In this document: positions 8,359-16,717 of the stretch, in pieces | Numbering within the stretch: position 1 is the first letter of the stretch | Layout of the letters: each line of letters starts with the position of its first letter | DNA from: Cognatundibacterium aquatile | Lineage (GTDB): Bacteria > Pseudomonadota > Gammaproteobacteria > Burkholderiales > Burkholderiaceae_D | Length of the DNA stretch: 64,000 nucleotides | Reading direction: 5' to 3' | NCBI RefSeq assembly: GCF_014699135.1 | Contig: NZ_JACOFT010000002.1 | Location: forward strand, 248,001 to 312,000 | Translations under genes and position numbers: made by a program | The notes under the pieces: model-generated | Seen by the model: only the letters and a program-made list of their open reading frames with translations | Databases searched by the model: none | Told to the model about the DNA's origin: nothing

Positions 8359-9228
8359 TTAAAGTCCCGCTTGTCGGGTCTGGATTTCTTTGAGCGAACG
8401 ACCAGTTTCATCTTTCCACTCAGTCCGACCATTCGCGCTACGCCCCAAGACAATCGCTGCAGCGGTAGATGGGCTAGAAAAGCTGTAGTCCTGCTGAAAC
8501 ACATAGCTCTCACCCACGCGCTGCAATACTTCATTGCTTATCAAATCTTGTCGCAAATCGACGATGCCATGCATTTGTTCTCGCATCGATTGTGTTAAGT
8601 CTGCACTCGCCTGAGAATTAGCCTTCACCACAAAGCCTTGATTCGATTCATAGCCTTGGGCTTTTAAGCCTTTGCCGCTGCAGTGTAAAAGAGTGGCGTT
8701 CACTTGGTTGGTATCGTTTGCGCGTGTTAATTCAAATGCCGATACGCCCAAGACTGGCAACATGCTGAGCATGTGATCGAGAAACACCAACATGTCGGCA
8801 CGGTCGGCTTCGGATAGTGTGGGCTCGTTTTCTGATTTGATGTTTTCCAAAGGCATGCGCTTGGCTTCTTTGGCGCGTTGGATTAATTGCGACTCCAGAA
8901 ACTGCACATGCGCCTTATTTAGTTGCCCAGAGCCAGCGACAAAAAATACAGCGCGCGTCCAAAAATCTTTTTTGCTGAAATGATTCTCCAGTCTTGGTCT
9001 GACTGGATCGCCTTCACCGATATAAATCATCTCGCCATCGCCATCAGGACGCGGACCAAGCAAAAGATAGACGCCCGTCTGCGCAAACTCTTCGCGTTGT
9101 TTTATCGTTGGTAGTAAAGGGCGAGGAAAGACAATGGCTTTGCCTATCCAATTGCTGCGTTCGACGACGCGTAGGCCGTCGGGGTCGCCTGTGGCCACGA
9201 AGATTTTTAGGGAAAATGGTTGGGACAT
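8359..9228 (-). CDS. GIY-YIG nuclease-fold protein with C-terminal DUF4357
   Basis: The 289-residue protein has a GIY-YIG module: GVY at residues 52-54, YIG at 69-71, Arg77/Arg79 and a candidate metal-binding Glu112 (QFLESQL). It ends with a DUF4357 domain (FSSPSTAAAIVLGRSANG...EWKD). Such fusions occur in restriction and other defence loci. A nuclease acting on DNA is likely, but the target is unknown. It lies downstream of DUF3800 and of the hsd operon on the same strand, separated by the small-RNA unit. Confidence 0.75.
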   Translation of the reverse strand: MSQPFSLKIFVATGDPDGLRVVERSNWIGKAIVFPRPLLPTIKQREEFAQTGVYLLLGPRPDGDGEMIYIGEGDPVRPRLENHFSKKDFWTRAVFFVAGSGQLNKAHVQFLESQLIQRAKEAKRMPLENIKSENEPTLSEADRADMLVFLDHMLSMLPVLGVSAFELTRANDTNQVNATLLHCSGKGLKAQGYESNQGFVVKANSQASADLTQSMREQMHGIVDLRQDLISNEVLQRVGESYVFQQDYSFSSPSTAAAIVLGRSANGRTEWKDETGRSLKEIQTRQAGL

Positions 9229-9493
9229 GTAAGAGTCTGTGGGCTAAACGAAAGGGCGCTAATGGATGTGATGTTGATGCAAAAATTTGTTCCTATATTT
9301 AAAAATACAATAAAGGAAACATAATGACATTTGTGATTAAATAAGAATAGCTAATAATTTCAAAGACTTATGTGAAACTCTCGTAAAATTTTACGTTGTT
9401 GATTAATTAAAGCTAGGCCTAGATTGGTACCTGATTGGCATCTTTTTGCCTGAATTGTGTTCGTTGTAACAGCGATACTTTTAATAATTTTAC

Positions 9494-9521
9494 TTGTGAT
9501 TTAACGCTTCTTTGCTATAAT
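9494..9521 (+). promoter_or_regulatory. Strong sigma-70 promoter of the small-RNA unit
   Basis: TTGTGA at 9494-9499, a 16-base spacer and TATAAT at 9516-9521 preceded by TGC (extended -10). It points to the right at a 60-base hairpin unit and to no protein gene on that strand, because the next gene is antiparallel. Confidence 0.65.
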
Positions 9522-9527
9522 TTGGTT

Positions 9528-9590
9528 CAAGTGGACTGGGGGTTCCCGGTCGGCGTCTAAGCCTCGGTGAGTTTCATCGGGGCTTTTCGC
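9528..9590 (+). ncRNA. Candidate small structured RNA adjacent to the DUF3800 gene
   Basis: The transcript expected from the promoter is only about 60 bases. It folds into a 5-bp hairpin (CUGGG-GGUU-CCCGG, 9536-9549) and, after a GC-rich linker, a 12-bp hairpin (9559-9570 with 9574-9585, loop GUU, with two G-U pairs). A U-rich tail (UUUCGCUUU) follows, as in an intrinsic terminator. It ends at the stop codon of the convergent DUF3800 gene. Comparative surveys have described several RNA motifs found next to DUF3800 genes. I cannot check here whether this is one of them. Confidence 0.6.
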
Positions 9591-9591
9591 T

Positions 9592-10449
9592 TTATGGCTG
9601 TGGGTAAATTTTCAAGCCCCAGTTTTCAAATCCTTCACCGACTTTCTCTCTCCCGCCATCACAATAGAATTTTTTCTTCAGCACATCGAATGCCCGATTT
9701 TCTTGCTCGGGTCGAAGGAAGCGCATGCCGATCGGTCGAGCGACTAAGTCAGCGAGCTGCAATCCAGTCGAGTTCACTTTTTTATCAGCAAATATGATGT
9801 TGAACGGGAGCGGAATGTTCAGGCGATTCTCGCCGTCGCAAGTGCGGCGAAATTCTAATTCGAGTTCATTGTCTTCTTTCTTTCCGCGACACTCCACTAC
9901 GACGTGCGTGGTAGCGTCATCCTGATTCTTTTCATGTAAAAATTCATAAAGAGTTTCAAGACAAAATCCAAGTGCAAGGTGATATGGATTTGTCTCCTGT
10001 CCGACTTTATTCTTTAATTCCGTTTTGTCGATGACGCAGCTAATCAAAATAAAATTACTGGCATCAATGATGCTCGTCAACTCATTCAAGAACGCATGTT
10101 TGTGCGCACGACTTTGGAAAAAATTGAAGTTGCCTTTTTCTTTTCTTATTTCGTTTTCATGCAGGACAATGAGATCATGGCCGAAATGATTAAACTTAAA
10201 TTTCTCTAAAGCGGGCACGACAGTTTCACAATAATAGCGTTTGTGGAAGATGCAAAATGCCAACACAAAAACCGGATAGTTCTCATCTAAAGTTTGCATG
10301 CCGTGGTCACCGCTCTCATCGACATACACCACGTAATTGCTGAATTTGCCGACTGGCGGCACCGCTAAATCCGCCTGTGCGTTTGTGGGATCTATGTTCT
10401 CGAACAAAGAGAATTGTTTTGGTTGGGAGTTTGTAGTTTCTGTTGACAT
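9592..10449 (-). CDS. DUF3800 protein (RNase H-like fold, putative nuclease)
   Basis: The 285-residue protein has the DUF3800 N-terminal signature YVVYVDESGDHG (Asp44, Glu45). A central strand/helix core carries HVVVECRGKKEDNELE, and the C-terminal STGLQLADLVARPIG motif carries the second conserved Asp. These acidic residues resemble an RNase H-like metal site. The biochemical activity of the family is poorly defined. It is preceded by the hsdR-HNH-hsdM-hsdS-AAA genes on the same strand and followed by a convergent small-RNA unit. The first 35 residues form a polar extension before the core. Confidence 0.8.
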   Translation of the reverse strand: MSTETTNSQPKQFSLFENIDPTNAQADLAVPPVGKFSNYVVYVDESGDHGMQTLDENYPVFVLAFCIFHKRYYCETVVPALEKFKFNHFGHDLIVLHENEIRKEKGNFNFFQSRAHKHAFLNELTSIIDASNFILISCVIDKTELKNKVGQETNPYHLALGFCLETLYEFLHEKNQDDATTHVVVECRGKKEDNELELEFRRTCDGENRLNIPLPFNIIFADKKVNSTGLQLADLVARPIGMRFLRPEQENRAFDVLKKKFYCDGGREKVGEGFENWGLKIYPQP

Positions 10450-10658
10450 GTTTGTTCTTCAGTTGGCTGTCTTTAACTATCTATTTCAAAATTATTGCGA
10501 TGCTGACCCCAATCGTGCGCAAGTGACTGCATCAATGAACCCTTTATTTAGTTAAAATTGAACGGTTGATTCCTATTTTATCGCCACATATCCCAGTTTT
10601 CGACTTCAGCCGGATGTTCGTGATGCGAGATTTCGGTTGTCCGTGTTTTGAGCAACCA

Positions 10659-12563
10659 TTATGCTGTGGTAGTTTCTTTTTTACACTTTGCTAAAATGAA
10701 ATCGAATAACGGTCTAAATATCTCAAAAGATTTGGCGTCAATTTTTGGAACTATATCGTTGGCAAACTTAACTTTGTCACCTGCGAAATCTATCACTTCA
10801 CCACCACCCGGCATTGCACGTTTTTTATACCATTGACCAAGCCAATCTTCGCGATAAAAAAGTAGTTCGATAGAAAGATACGAATCACAGCCTTTTCCTC
10901 AAGGTTGCCCGATGTCGTTTAATACTTGTTTCTTTATCGCTGGCGATGCGGGCACAGGCAGTAACATTGCATAGTGAAATTTGTATTGGAGTTGTTTGGC
11001 GAGGCCATTCTGCGGAACAGATTCCTCTAACTTGCCCTTAGTATGAGACTTTAAGCCGTTCCAATCGTCGTACGCCTCATCAAAATCAAATAGTGCAAAC
11101 ATAAGTCGGTTAGGAAAGTTATTCTTGAGTTCTTCTCTGGAGAAAAGATTACGAAGAAAAATTCGATCAAACGCATTTTGCACATCGAATGGCCTATCCT
11201 GATTTGGATGCAACTTACTCCATGCAGTTTCTAAAATTACCTCATCGGTAATGCCTTCTGTAAATAGAACTGGAAGAGTAGTGTTCTTTAAAACGTGATT
11301 AATATTTAATCTTGCTTCGCCTTCAGTGAAGGCAATTAATCCAGCCGAGAGCGATTTAATAATTTCTGATTTTTTAACCCTATTGATGACGACTTTGCCA
11401 TCTTCAAATTCAAATAGGCTAATTGTGTTTTCGTCTGCTGTCGCTATAGTAGAAGCGCTATGGGTGCTCATTAAGATATGGTTCGTTTCTGCCGCAGTTT
11501 CGCTAATTTCGAATATCTGTTCCAAAAACGTAAATTGCCATTCAGGATGCAAGAATGAGTCGGGCTCATCTAAGAGCGTTATGCAATGACGATCCTTAAA
11601 TAGCTCAGTAATCGCATAAATATAGATTGATTGAAACTGACCATCACTGAAATGTTCGAGTGTGACAGGCTGATCACTTTGGAGTGTCACGCCAACGCTC
11701 ATGTCGTTAAGCATGCCAAGCGTCTTCAAGTTATCGAATTGTCGAAATTGTGTACAAATATCGACGTCTGAAAAGGTTCTTTGAAATAGTGCAATGTTGA
11801 TAGGTATCGAATAAGTATCGTTAGCACTGTTATACACGTCATTGTGATTGAATCCAATTTTTACACAAGTGATTAGCTTATCTAGGAACTCGCGGGTGAT
11901 ACCATCAGATCCCCAATAGTGAGAGCGCGTATCAAAAGTCTCTATAGACTCAAATCTAAGTTCTTTTAGTCGACTATTAGCAAACTTTGGGCGCGATAAT
12001 TTCAGAATTACATCGTCTGAAGTCGACTTGATGTTGAGTCTTTGGTAAACGTATTTTGTAGCGCTATTAGTAGTTGGCTGCATTAATAAGCTACATAATA
12101 AAAGTGATTTGTATTCTGCGCCAATTCCGATAAAGCGACGGCTTTCAGAGATACTTGCACCTTTTATGCGTAAACGAAAACGCTCTTCGTAATCGCGAAC
12201 GAGTTGCTTTATCGTGTCGTTGTGACCTGAGTAATAAATCAATACGTTTTCTGGTAAGGGAACGGTGCTAAACGATTTTTGTCCTTTTTTGCTACCGTTT
12301 AGAAAAAAGAGATTATTCTTCCATTCAATTTTTACGATTTGGCGATCTATTTCGTAGCTTATCGAATAATTGAAAATTTCGATTGCGGTACCTTTACCAT
12401 GCTCGTAAATGTGGCGAAAAATCTCGATTAATGCTTCCAAAACGTTTGATTTTCCACTGCCATTTTTTCCTACAAAAATATCAATTAGATTTTCTTCTTT
12501 GAAAGCAAGCGTGAAGTTATTTAGATTTTTATATTGAGAAATAAATACTGATTTTATCTGCAT
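10659..12563 (-). pseudogene. AAA ATPase/TOPRIM (OLD-like) nuclease with an in-frame TGA near the C-terminus
   Basis: Reading from the ATG gives a 554-residue SMC/RecF-type ATPase with a C-terminal TOPRIM-like part. It has Walker A GKNGSGKSN at residues 32-40, Walker B and D-loop CITLLDEPDSFLHPEW, the switch His in MSTHSAS, and PVLFTEGITDE (TOPRIM Glu). The frame stops at TGA (10901-10899). It then continues in the same phase for 79 codons to TAA, encoding family-like sequence (YLSIELLFYREDWLG, DAKSFEIFRPLFDFI). So the full gene was about 634 residues, and one base change (TGG to TGA would do it) truncated it. Whether the 554-residue form works is unknown. It is the last gene of the hsd operon. 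Confidence 0.75.
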
Positions 12564-12577
12564 ATATATTCAATTTC

Positions 12578-14335
12578 TTAGCGTGCTGTATTTCTAACGA
12601 GTATTTCGGCGATTTTCATTTTTTTCTGACTTTCAGTAACAATATTCGATCTGAGTTGGTCGCAGATGGACAAGATCTTAAGTACACTTAAAACTATTCG
12701 TCGCTGTTCTGAAAGTGGTGCGACAGGTACTAAGAGTTCCTCCCATTTTGATTTATTTATGATTGGTGTTGCTGATCCTGACGAAAATTGAATCAACTTC
12801 GATTGAAAACTGTTTGTCATCATTGCGATATGAACATATTTACTTTCAACCAAAATAGGGGATAAGCAATTAATTTGTTGATTGAATCCCAGTTCCTTAT
12901 CGACCAAAGCAGATTTTCCAATCGAACCTCCAATGCATACCATCAAAATATCTCCAATATTTGCCATTGATGTTTCTGCCTTTCCGACCTCTGAGATACA
13001 TTTTTCAGCAGGTAAAAGTTCGCATGATGGCGTGATTTGTCCAGGTCCAATAAATGGAATAACGCCATCATAAAAGGCTGGAACTTGCGTACTTGGTGTG
13101 CGCCCCGTGCAGGTCATCCCCAACATTTCTAATCGTGCCCATTGCCACCCGTGGGGCAAAGCAAATTCCGTGTCTTCCTCAATGATTAGATTTGACGCCC
13201 TTCCTTTTTTTGACCTTCCCTCAGCAACCAACTTAGCTTTCTCAACCTGTATCCGCTTAAGTAACTCATTAGCGGGCTCATCGTTCGGGTCTTGTGGTAC
13301 GAGCTTGCCCATGACTGCTAGTTGTAGCAGGGTTTGTTTGAGGGCGTCTATGCTGGATTCTGTGGTGAATAGGGTGTCGAAGTGCGTGGCGATGCGTTGC
13401 CAGTTGGCGTTGAAGTCTTCTGCGTCTTGCGATTGCGTGAGCGTGCTTAACAAGTGGCTGACGAGCTGTTCGTGGGCGTCGGCGGCGTTGTTGTGTTGGG
13501 CTTCTAGTTGGTCGCATAGCGCCATTAGTTCGTCTACTTTGGCGACTATGCGGTGTTGTTCCTTTATTGGTGCCAATGGGGTCAATGACAGTCGAATCAA
13601 ACCGATATTAAGAGTTGGCTGTGCTAGGGTCTTTGTATCGCCAATAAAGTTATCTTGCATGAATCGACTTTGCAGTAGTAGAGCAACATAAGCTTTACAC
13701 ACGTGATCAGTAACTTTAATTCTGCATATTGCCCTCGCAATATTGGCGCCCTTCCAACTTTCTGGAGCTATACCTAATTTTCCGATGCTGCCAACTACTC
13801 CCATGAGAATTTCGCCACCCTCCAGTCGAGTTCGTTCATATTGAGCATCTATCTCTCTACTAATCGACTTCTCTGGCTTAAACGGGGGATTCTTAATGTC
13901 TAAATCGGCAATTCGCACAAATGGGATACCTTCTTTTTCATCACTGCCGGGCACAAGTACGCCATACGAAATTGAATAGGCTGGATCGACTATGTCATTG
14001 AATCTTACCCATTCCCAACCATACGCTAAATCAAATGGATTTTCACTTTCAACATTTGCTGCCAGCGGCTTGTCTTTTTTGATCTTACCGTCAGCAGCCA
14101 GCTTAGCTTTCTCATCCTGTATGCGCTTCAACAATTCACTAGCAGGTTCATCATTCGGATCTTGCGGTACCAACTTCCCACGCACAGCCAATTCCAAAAT
14201 CAACTCACGCAATTTCTTAATGCCATACACGCTGTTTGCATTACCGGAAGCGCGTCCACGTCCCGACTTTTTCTCGGTGTCTGCTGCTGTCCAAATATCG
14301 AGATGATCGGTGATTAGTTTATGTACTGCGCTCAT
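12578..14335 (-). CDS. hsdS: Type I restriction-modification specificity subunit HsdS
   Basis: The 585-residue S subunit sets the DNA target of the type I methylase and nuclease. It contains two target-recognition domains (about residues 95-255 and 385-550) and conserved helical regions. The region before each domain repeats: LAVRGKLVPQDPNDEPAS (about residue 49) and LAVMGKLVPQDPNDEPAN (about residue 340). The central conserved helix has IVAKVDELMALCDQLEAQ. Its start is adjacent to the hsdM stop and the AAA gene follows 14 bases downstream. Length matches the EcoEI-like (type IB) group. Confidence 0.9.
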   Translation of the reverse strand: MSAVHKLITDHLDIWTAADTEKKSGRGRASGNANSVYGIKKLRELILELAVRGKLVPQDPNDEPASELLKRIQDEKAKLAADGKIKKDKPLAANVESENPFDLAYGWEWVRFNDIVDPAYSISYGVLVPGSDEKEGIPFVRIADLDIKNPPFKPEKSISREIDAQYERTRLEGGEILMGVVGSIGKLGIAPESWKGANIARAICRIKVTDHVCKAYVALLLQSRFMQDNFIGDTKTLAQPTLNIGLIRLSLTPLAPIKEQHRIVAKVDELMALCDQLEAQHNNAADAHEQLVSHLLSTLTQSQDAEDFNANWQRIATHFDTLFTTESSIDALKQTLLQLAVMGKLVPQDPNDEPANELLKRIQVEKAKLVAEGRSKKGRASNLIIEEDTEFALPHGWQWARLEMLGMTCTGRTPSTQVPAFYDGVIPFIGPGQITPSCELLPAEKCISEVGKAETSMANIGDILMVCIGGSIGKSALVDKELGFNQQINCLSPILVESKYVHIAMMTNSFQSKLIQFSSGSATPIINKSKWEELLVPVAPLSEQRRIVLSVLKILSICDQLRSNIVTESQKKMKIAEILVRNTAR

Positions 14336-15805
14336 TTATTCCTCACCCTGAAATGCTTTGGTCAAGATATCTTTGAGCTGTTTGCGTAGGCCGCTGATCT
14401 CGGCTTGCATGCTTGCGTATTGCGCCAACAATTGTTCAGGGTCGTGCACTTCTTGTTCGCCTACGTGCGGGTTTTTGCAGTCGAGGTTGTAGTTGCGCGC
14501 TTTGATGTCGTCTATGCTGACTTTCCATGCTTGGCTGTTTTCCGTACGGGTACTGAAGCCATCCGTTTCTTTGCCCCACCACGCGCGTTCTGCTGCGAAC
14601 TCTTCTATCTTCATCGGCTTGGTTTTGTTATAGCTCTTTACGCCCTCTGGGTAGGGGTGTTCGTAAAACCAAATGTCCTGTGTGGGTTTGCCTTTGCTGA
14701 AAAACAGTAGATTGGTTTTGATGCCAGTGTAGGGTGCGAACACGCCATTCGGTAAGCGCACGATGGTGTGCAGATTACATTCTTCTAGCAGCTTTTCTTT
14801 GATGCGGGTTTTGATGCCTTCGCCGAATAAGAAACCGTCTGGTAAAACGAGGGCGGCGCGGCCATTGGCTTTGAGCATTTGCATGATCAATACCAAAAAC
14901 AAATCGGCCGTCTCGCGGGTGCGAAAGGCGGCGGGGAAGTTGGATTCGATGCCGTCTTCTTCCATGCCACCAAATGGTGGATTAGTCACGATGACATCGA
15001 CGCGCTGTTGCGGCCCCCAACTGATCAGCGGGTAAGACAGGGTGTTGTCATGGCGGATGTTGATCGGGGTGTCGATGCCGTGCAAGATCATATTGGTGGT
15101 GCAGAGCAAATGCGGCATGGGTTTTTTTTCTATGCCCAAGATACTGTTTTGCAATTGCGTTTCGTCGTCGACGGTTTTGACGTCTTGGCTGCGGATGTGT
15201 TCGATCGAGCAGGTTAAGAAACCGCCTGTACCACAGGCTGGGTCCATCACTTTTTCACCAAGGCGTGGGTTGACCATTTGCACCATGAATGCGGTGACGG
15301 CGCGGGGTGTATAGAATTCGCCTGCATTGCCTGCTGCCTGCAGATCACGCAGTAATTGTTCGTACATGTCGCCGAACAGATGGCGCTCTTGCGCTTTGTT
15401 GAAATCGACGCCTTCTTGAATTTTGTTGATGACCTGGCGTATGAGTTGGCCGGACTTCATGTAGTTGTAGGCATCTTCGAATACCGAGCGGATCACGAAG
15501 GCGCGCTGATCGTCCCCTCTGGCTTCTAGTTTTTGTAGCGCTGGGAACAAGTCAACATCAAGAAACTGTTTGAGTTCGTCGCCGGTCATGCCTTCGGCAT
15601 TGGCCGCCCAATTCCGCCAGCGATATTGCTCTGGTAAAGGGGATACGTAGTTGTCTTGCAGCAGCTCCCATTCTGATTCGCGGTCATCAAAGATTTTGAG
15701 GAATAACATCCAGACTAATTGGCTTAAACGCTGTGCGTCGCCGTCAACGCCTACGTCTTTGCGCATGATGTCTTGGATGGATTTGATGGTGCTGGAAATG
15801 CTCAT
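14336..15805 (-). CDS. hsdM: Type I restriction-modification DNA methyltransferase HsdM
   Basis: The 489-residue subunit is an adenine-N6 methyltransferase. It has an N-terminal HsdM helical domain, the SAM-binding motif I DPACGTGGF (188-196) and the catalytic NPPF (275-278). A C-terminal coiled coil (LAQYASMQAEISGLRKQ) docks HsdS. The ATG at 15805 starts the conserved MSISSTIKSIQDIMR; a longer frame upstream lacks support. It methylates host sites recognised by HsdS and forms the complex with HsdR. In this operon an HNH gene separates it from hsdR. Confidence 0.92.
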   Translation of the reverse strand: MSISSTIKSIQDIMRKDVGVDGDAQRLSQLVWMLFLKIFDDRESEWELLQDNYVSPLPEQYRWRNWAANAEGMTGDELKQFLDVDLFPALQKLEARGDDQRAFVIRSVFEDAYNYMKSGQLIRQVINKIQEGVDFNKAQERHLFGDMYEQLLRDLQAAGNAGEFYTPRAVTAFMVQMVNPRLGEKVMDPACGTGGFLTCSIEHIRSQDVKTVDDETQLQNSILGIEKKPMPHLLCTTNMILHGIDTPINIRHDNTLSYPLISWGPQQRVDVIVTNPPFGGMEEDGIESNFPAAFRTRETADLFLVLIMQMLKANGRAALVLPDGFLFGEGIKTRIKEKLLEECNLHTIVRLPNGVFAPYTGIKTNLLFFSKGKPTQDIWFYEHPYPEGVKSYNKTKPMKIEEFAAERAWWGKETDGFSTRTENSQAWKVSIDDIKARNYNLDCKNPHVGEQEVHDPEQLLAQYASMQAEISGLRKQLKDILTKAFQGEE

Positions 15806-15816
15806 GGTGTTCTTTT

Positions 15817-16668
15817 CTAAAATTGATGTATGCGGCGATGTTCTGCCAAGTATGTTTGATGTCGATTTTCGCATTTCCTCAGCTTCATATTGTGATGAAT
15901 GCCGAGTTTTGACAACGAATCTTGATCTAAGATGTCCGACTTGATGAGGACATTGCCTTTATCATCAAAGCTGATAAATCCTTGATCAAATGCGAGGTCG
16001 AGATTTGGGCTAAGAAGTAGACCATTGAAGTGATCCAAGCGTTCTATGTTGTTTGCGCTTCGCCATGGCTTTATATGTGACGCACGTAGTAATTTCTGAA
16101 TCGCACATCCAGTCACTGCGCAAGATTTCCAATAATTGATCAAGTCGGCTCGGAAAATGCCTTGTCCAAGCCTGGCGTCAACGATCGATTTTCTCGTTGT
16201 TTCAGGAAGAGTTTCAAGAAAACTTGAAAGCAAAGTTATGTCTTCATACGATGACTGTGGGACATCTTGTCTACCAGATAAAACATTAATAATTTTCTTG
16301 AGATGACTGATCGACTCAACATCTACTGCGACCCCGTTTTGTTTTCGGCCAGATTCCGGTTCTTCAAAACCTCTCATATTATGATTTACGTATAGAAGAT
16401 TTGATGACCCAACACACTCTTGAAGTTTAGTAAAAAGAGGTGAGCTCTTTATGGACCAACGTAAAACTAATGGTTGCTTATACATTGGGGTTTTGGGATC
16501 AGTTTTGAACTCTTTGTATCTTTTTACAAACACCAAAAGACCTTCAGCGTTTCTATAACCTCCCGCATGCGCATTATCAACTTCTAGCGTAAAACCCTCA
16601 GCTTTTAGCGCTAATTCAATTTCAATTGAATTCAACATTTTCCTAATTTTTGGCAAATTCGAGGTCAT
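15817..16668 (-). CDS. HNH endonuclease inserted in the hsd operon
   Basis: The roughly 283-residue protein has an HNH_2-type nuclease domain in its C-terminal third: CAVTGC, then LRASHIKPW, then DHFNGLLLSPNLDLAFDQGFISF. The N-terminal 130 residues are unlike known DNA-binding domains to my eye and may recognise a target or partner. It lies between hsdR (46 bases upstream) and hsdM (11 bases downstream), so it is transcribed with the restriction system. Start is uncertain: ATG at 16668, or at 16638 where AGGAAA precedes. It may act as an accessory nuclease rather than as part of the HsdRMS complex. Confidence 0.82.
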   Translation of the reverse strand: MTSNLPKIRKMLNSIEIELALKAEGFTLEVDNAHAGGYRNAEGLLVFVKRYKEFKTDPKTPMYKQPLVLRWSIKSSPLFTKLQECVGSSNLLYVNHNMRGFEEPESGRKQNGVAVDVESISHLKKIINVLSGRQDVPQSSYEDITLLSSFLETLPETTRKSIVDARLGQGIFRADLINYWKSCAVTGCAIQKLLRASHIKPWRSANNIERLDHFNGLLLSPNLDLAFDQGFISFDDKGNVLIKSDILDQDSLSKLGIHHNMKLRKCENRHQTYLAEHRRIHQF

Positions 16669-16717
16669 CAAAGTAAATTGGACTTTCTAATAAATCTGGG
16701 ACAATGAGATAACTTTA

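Noticed and set aside
10899-10901. TGA in the AAA gene as a selenocysteine codon
   Set aside because: No SECIS-like hairpin is apparent right after it and the family has no selenoproteins that I know; a nonsense change is simpler.
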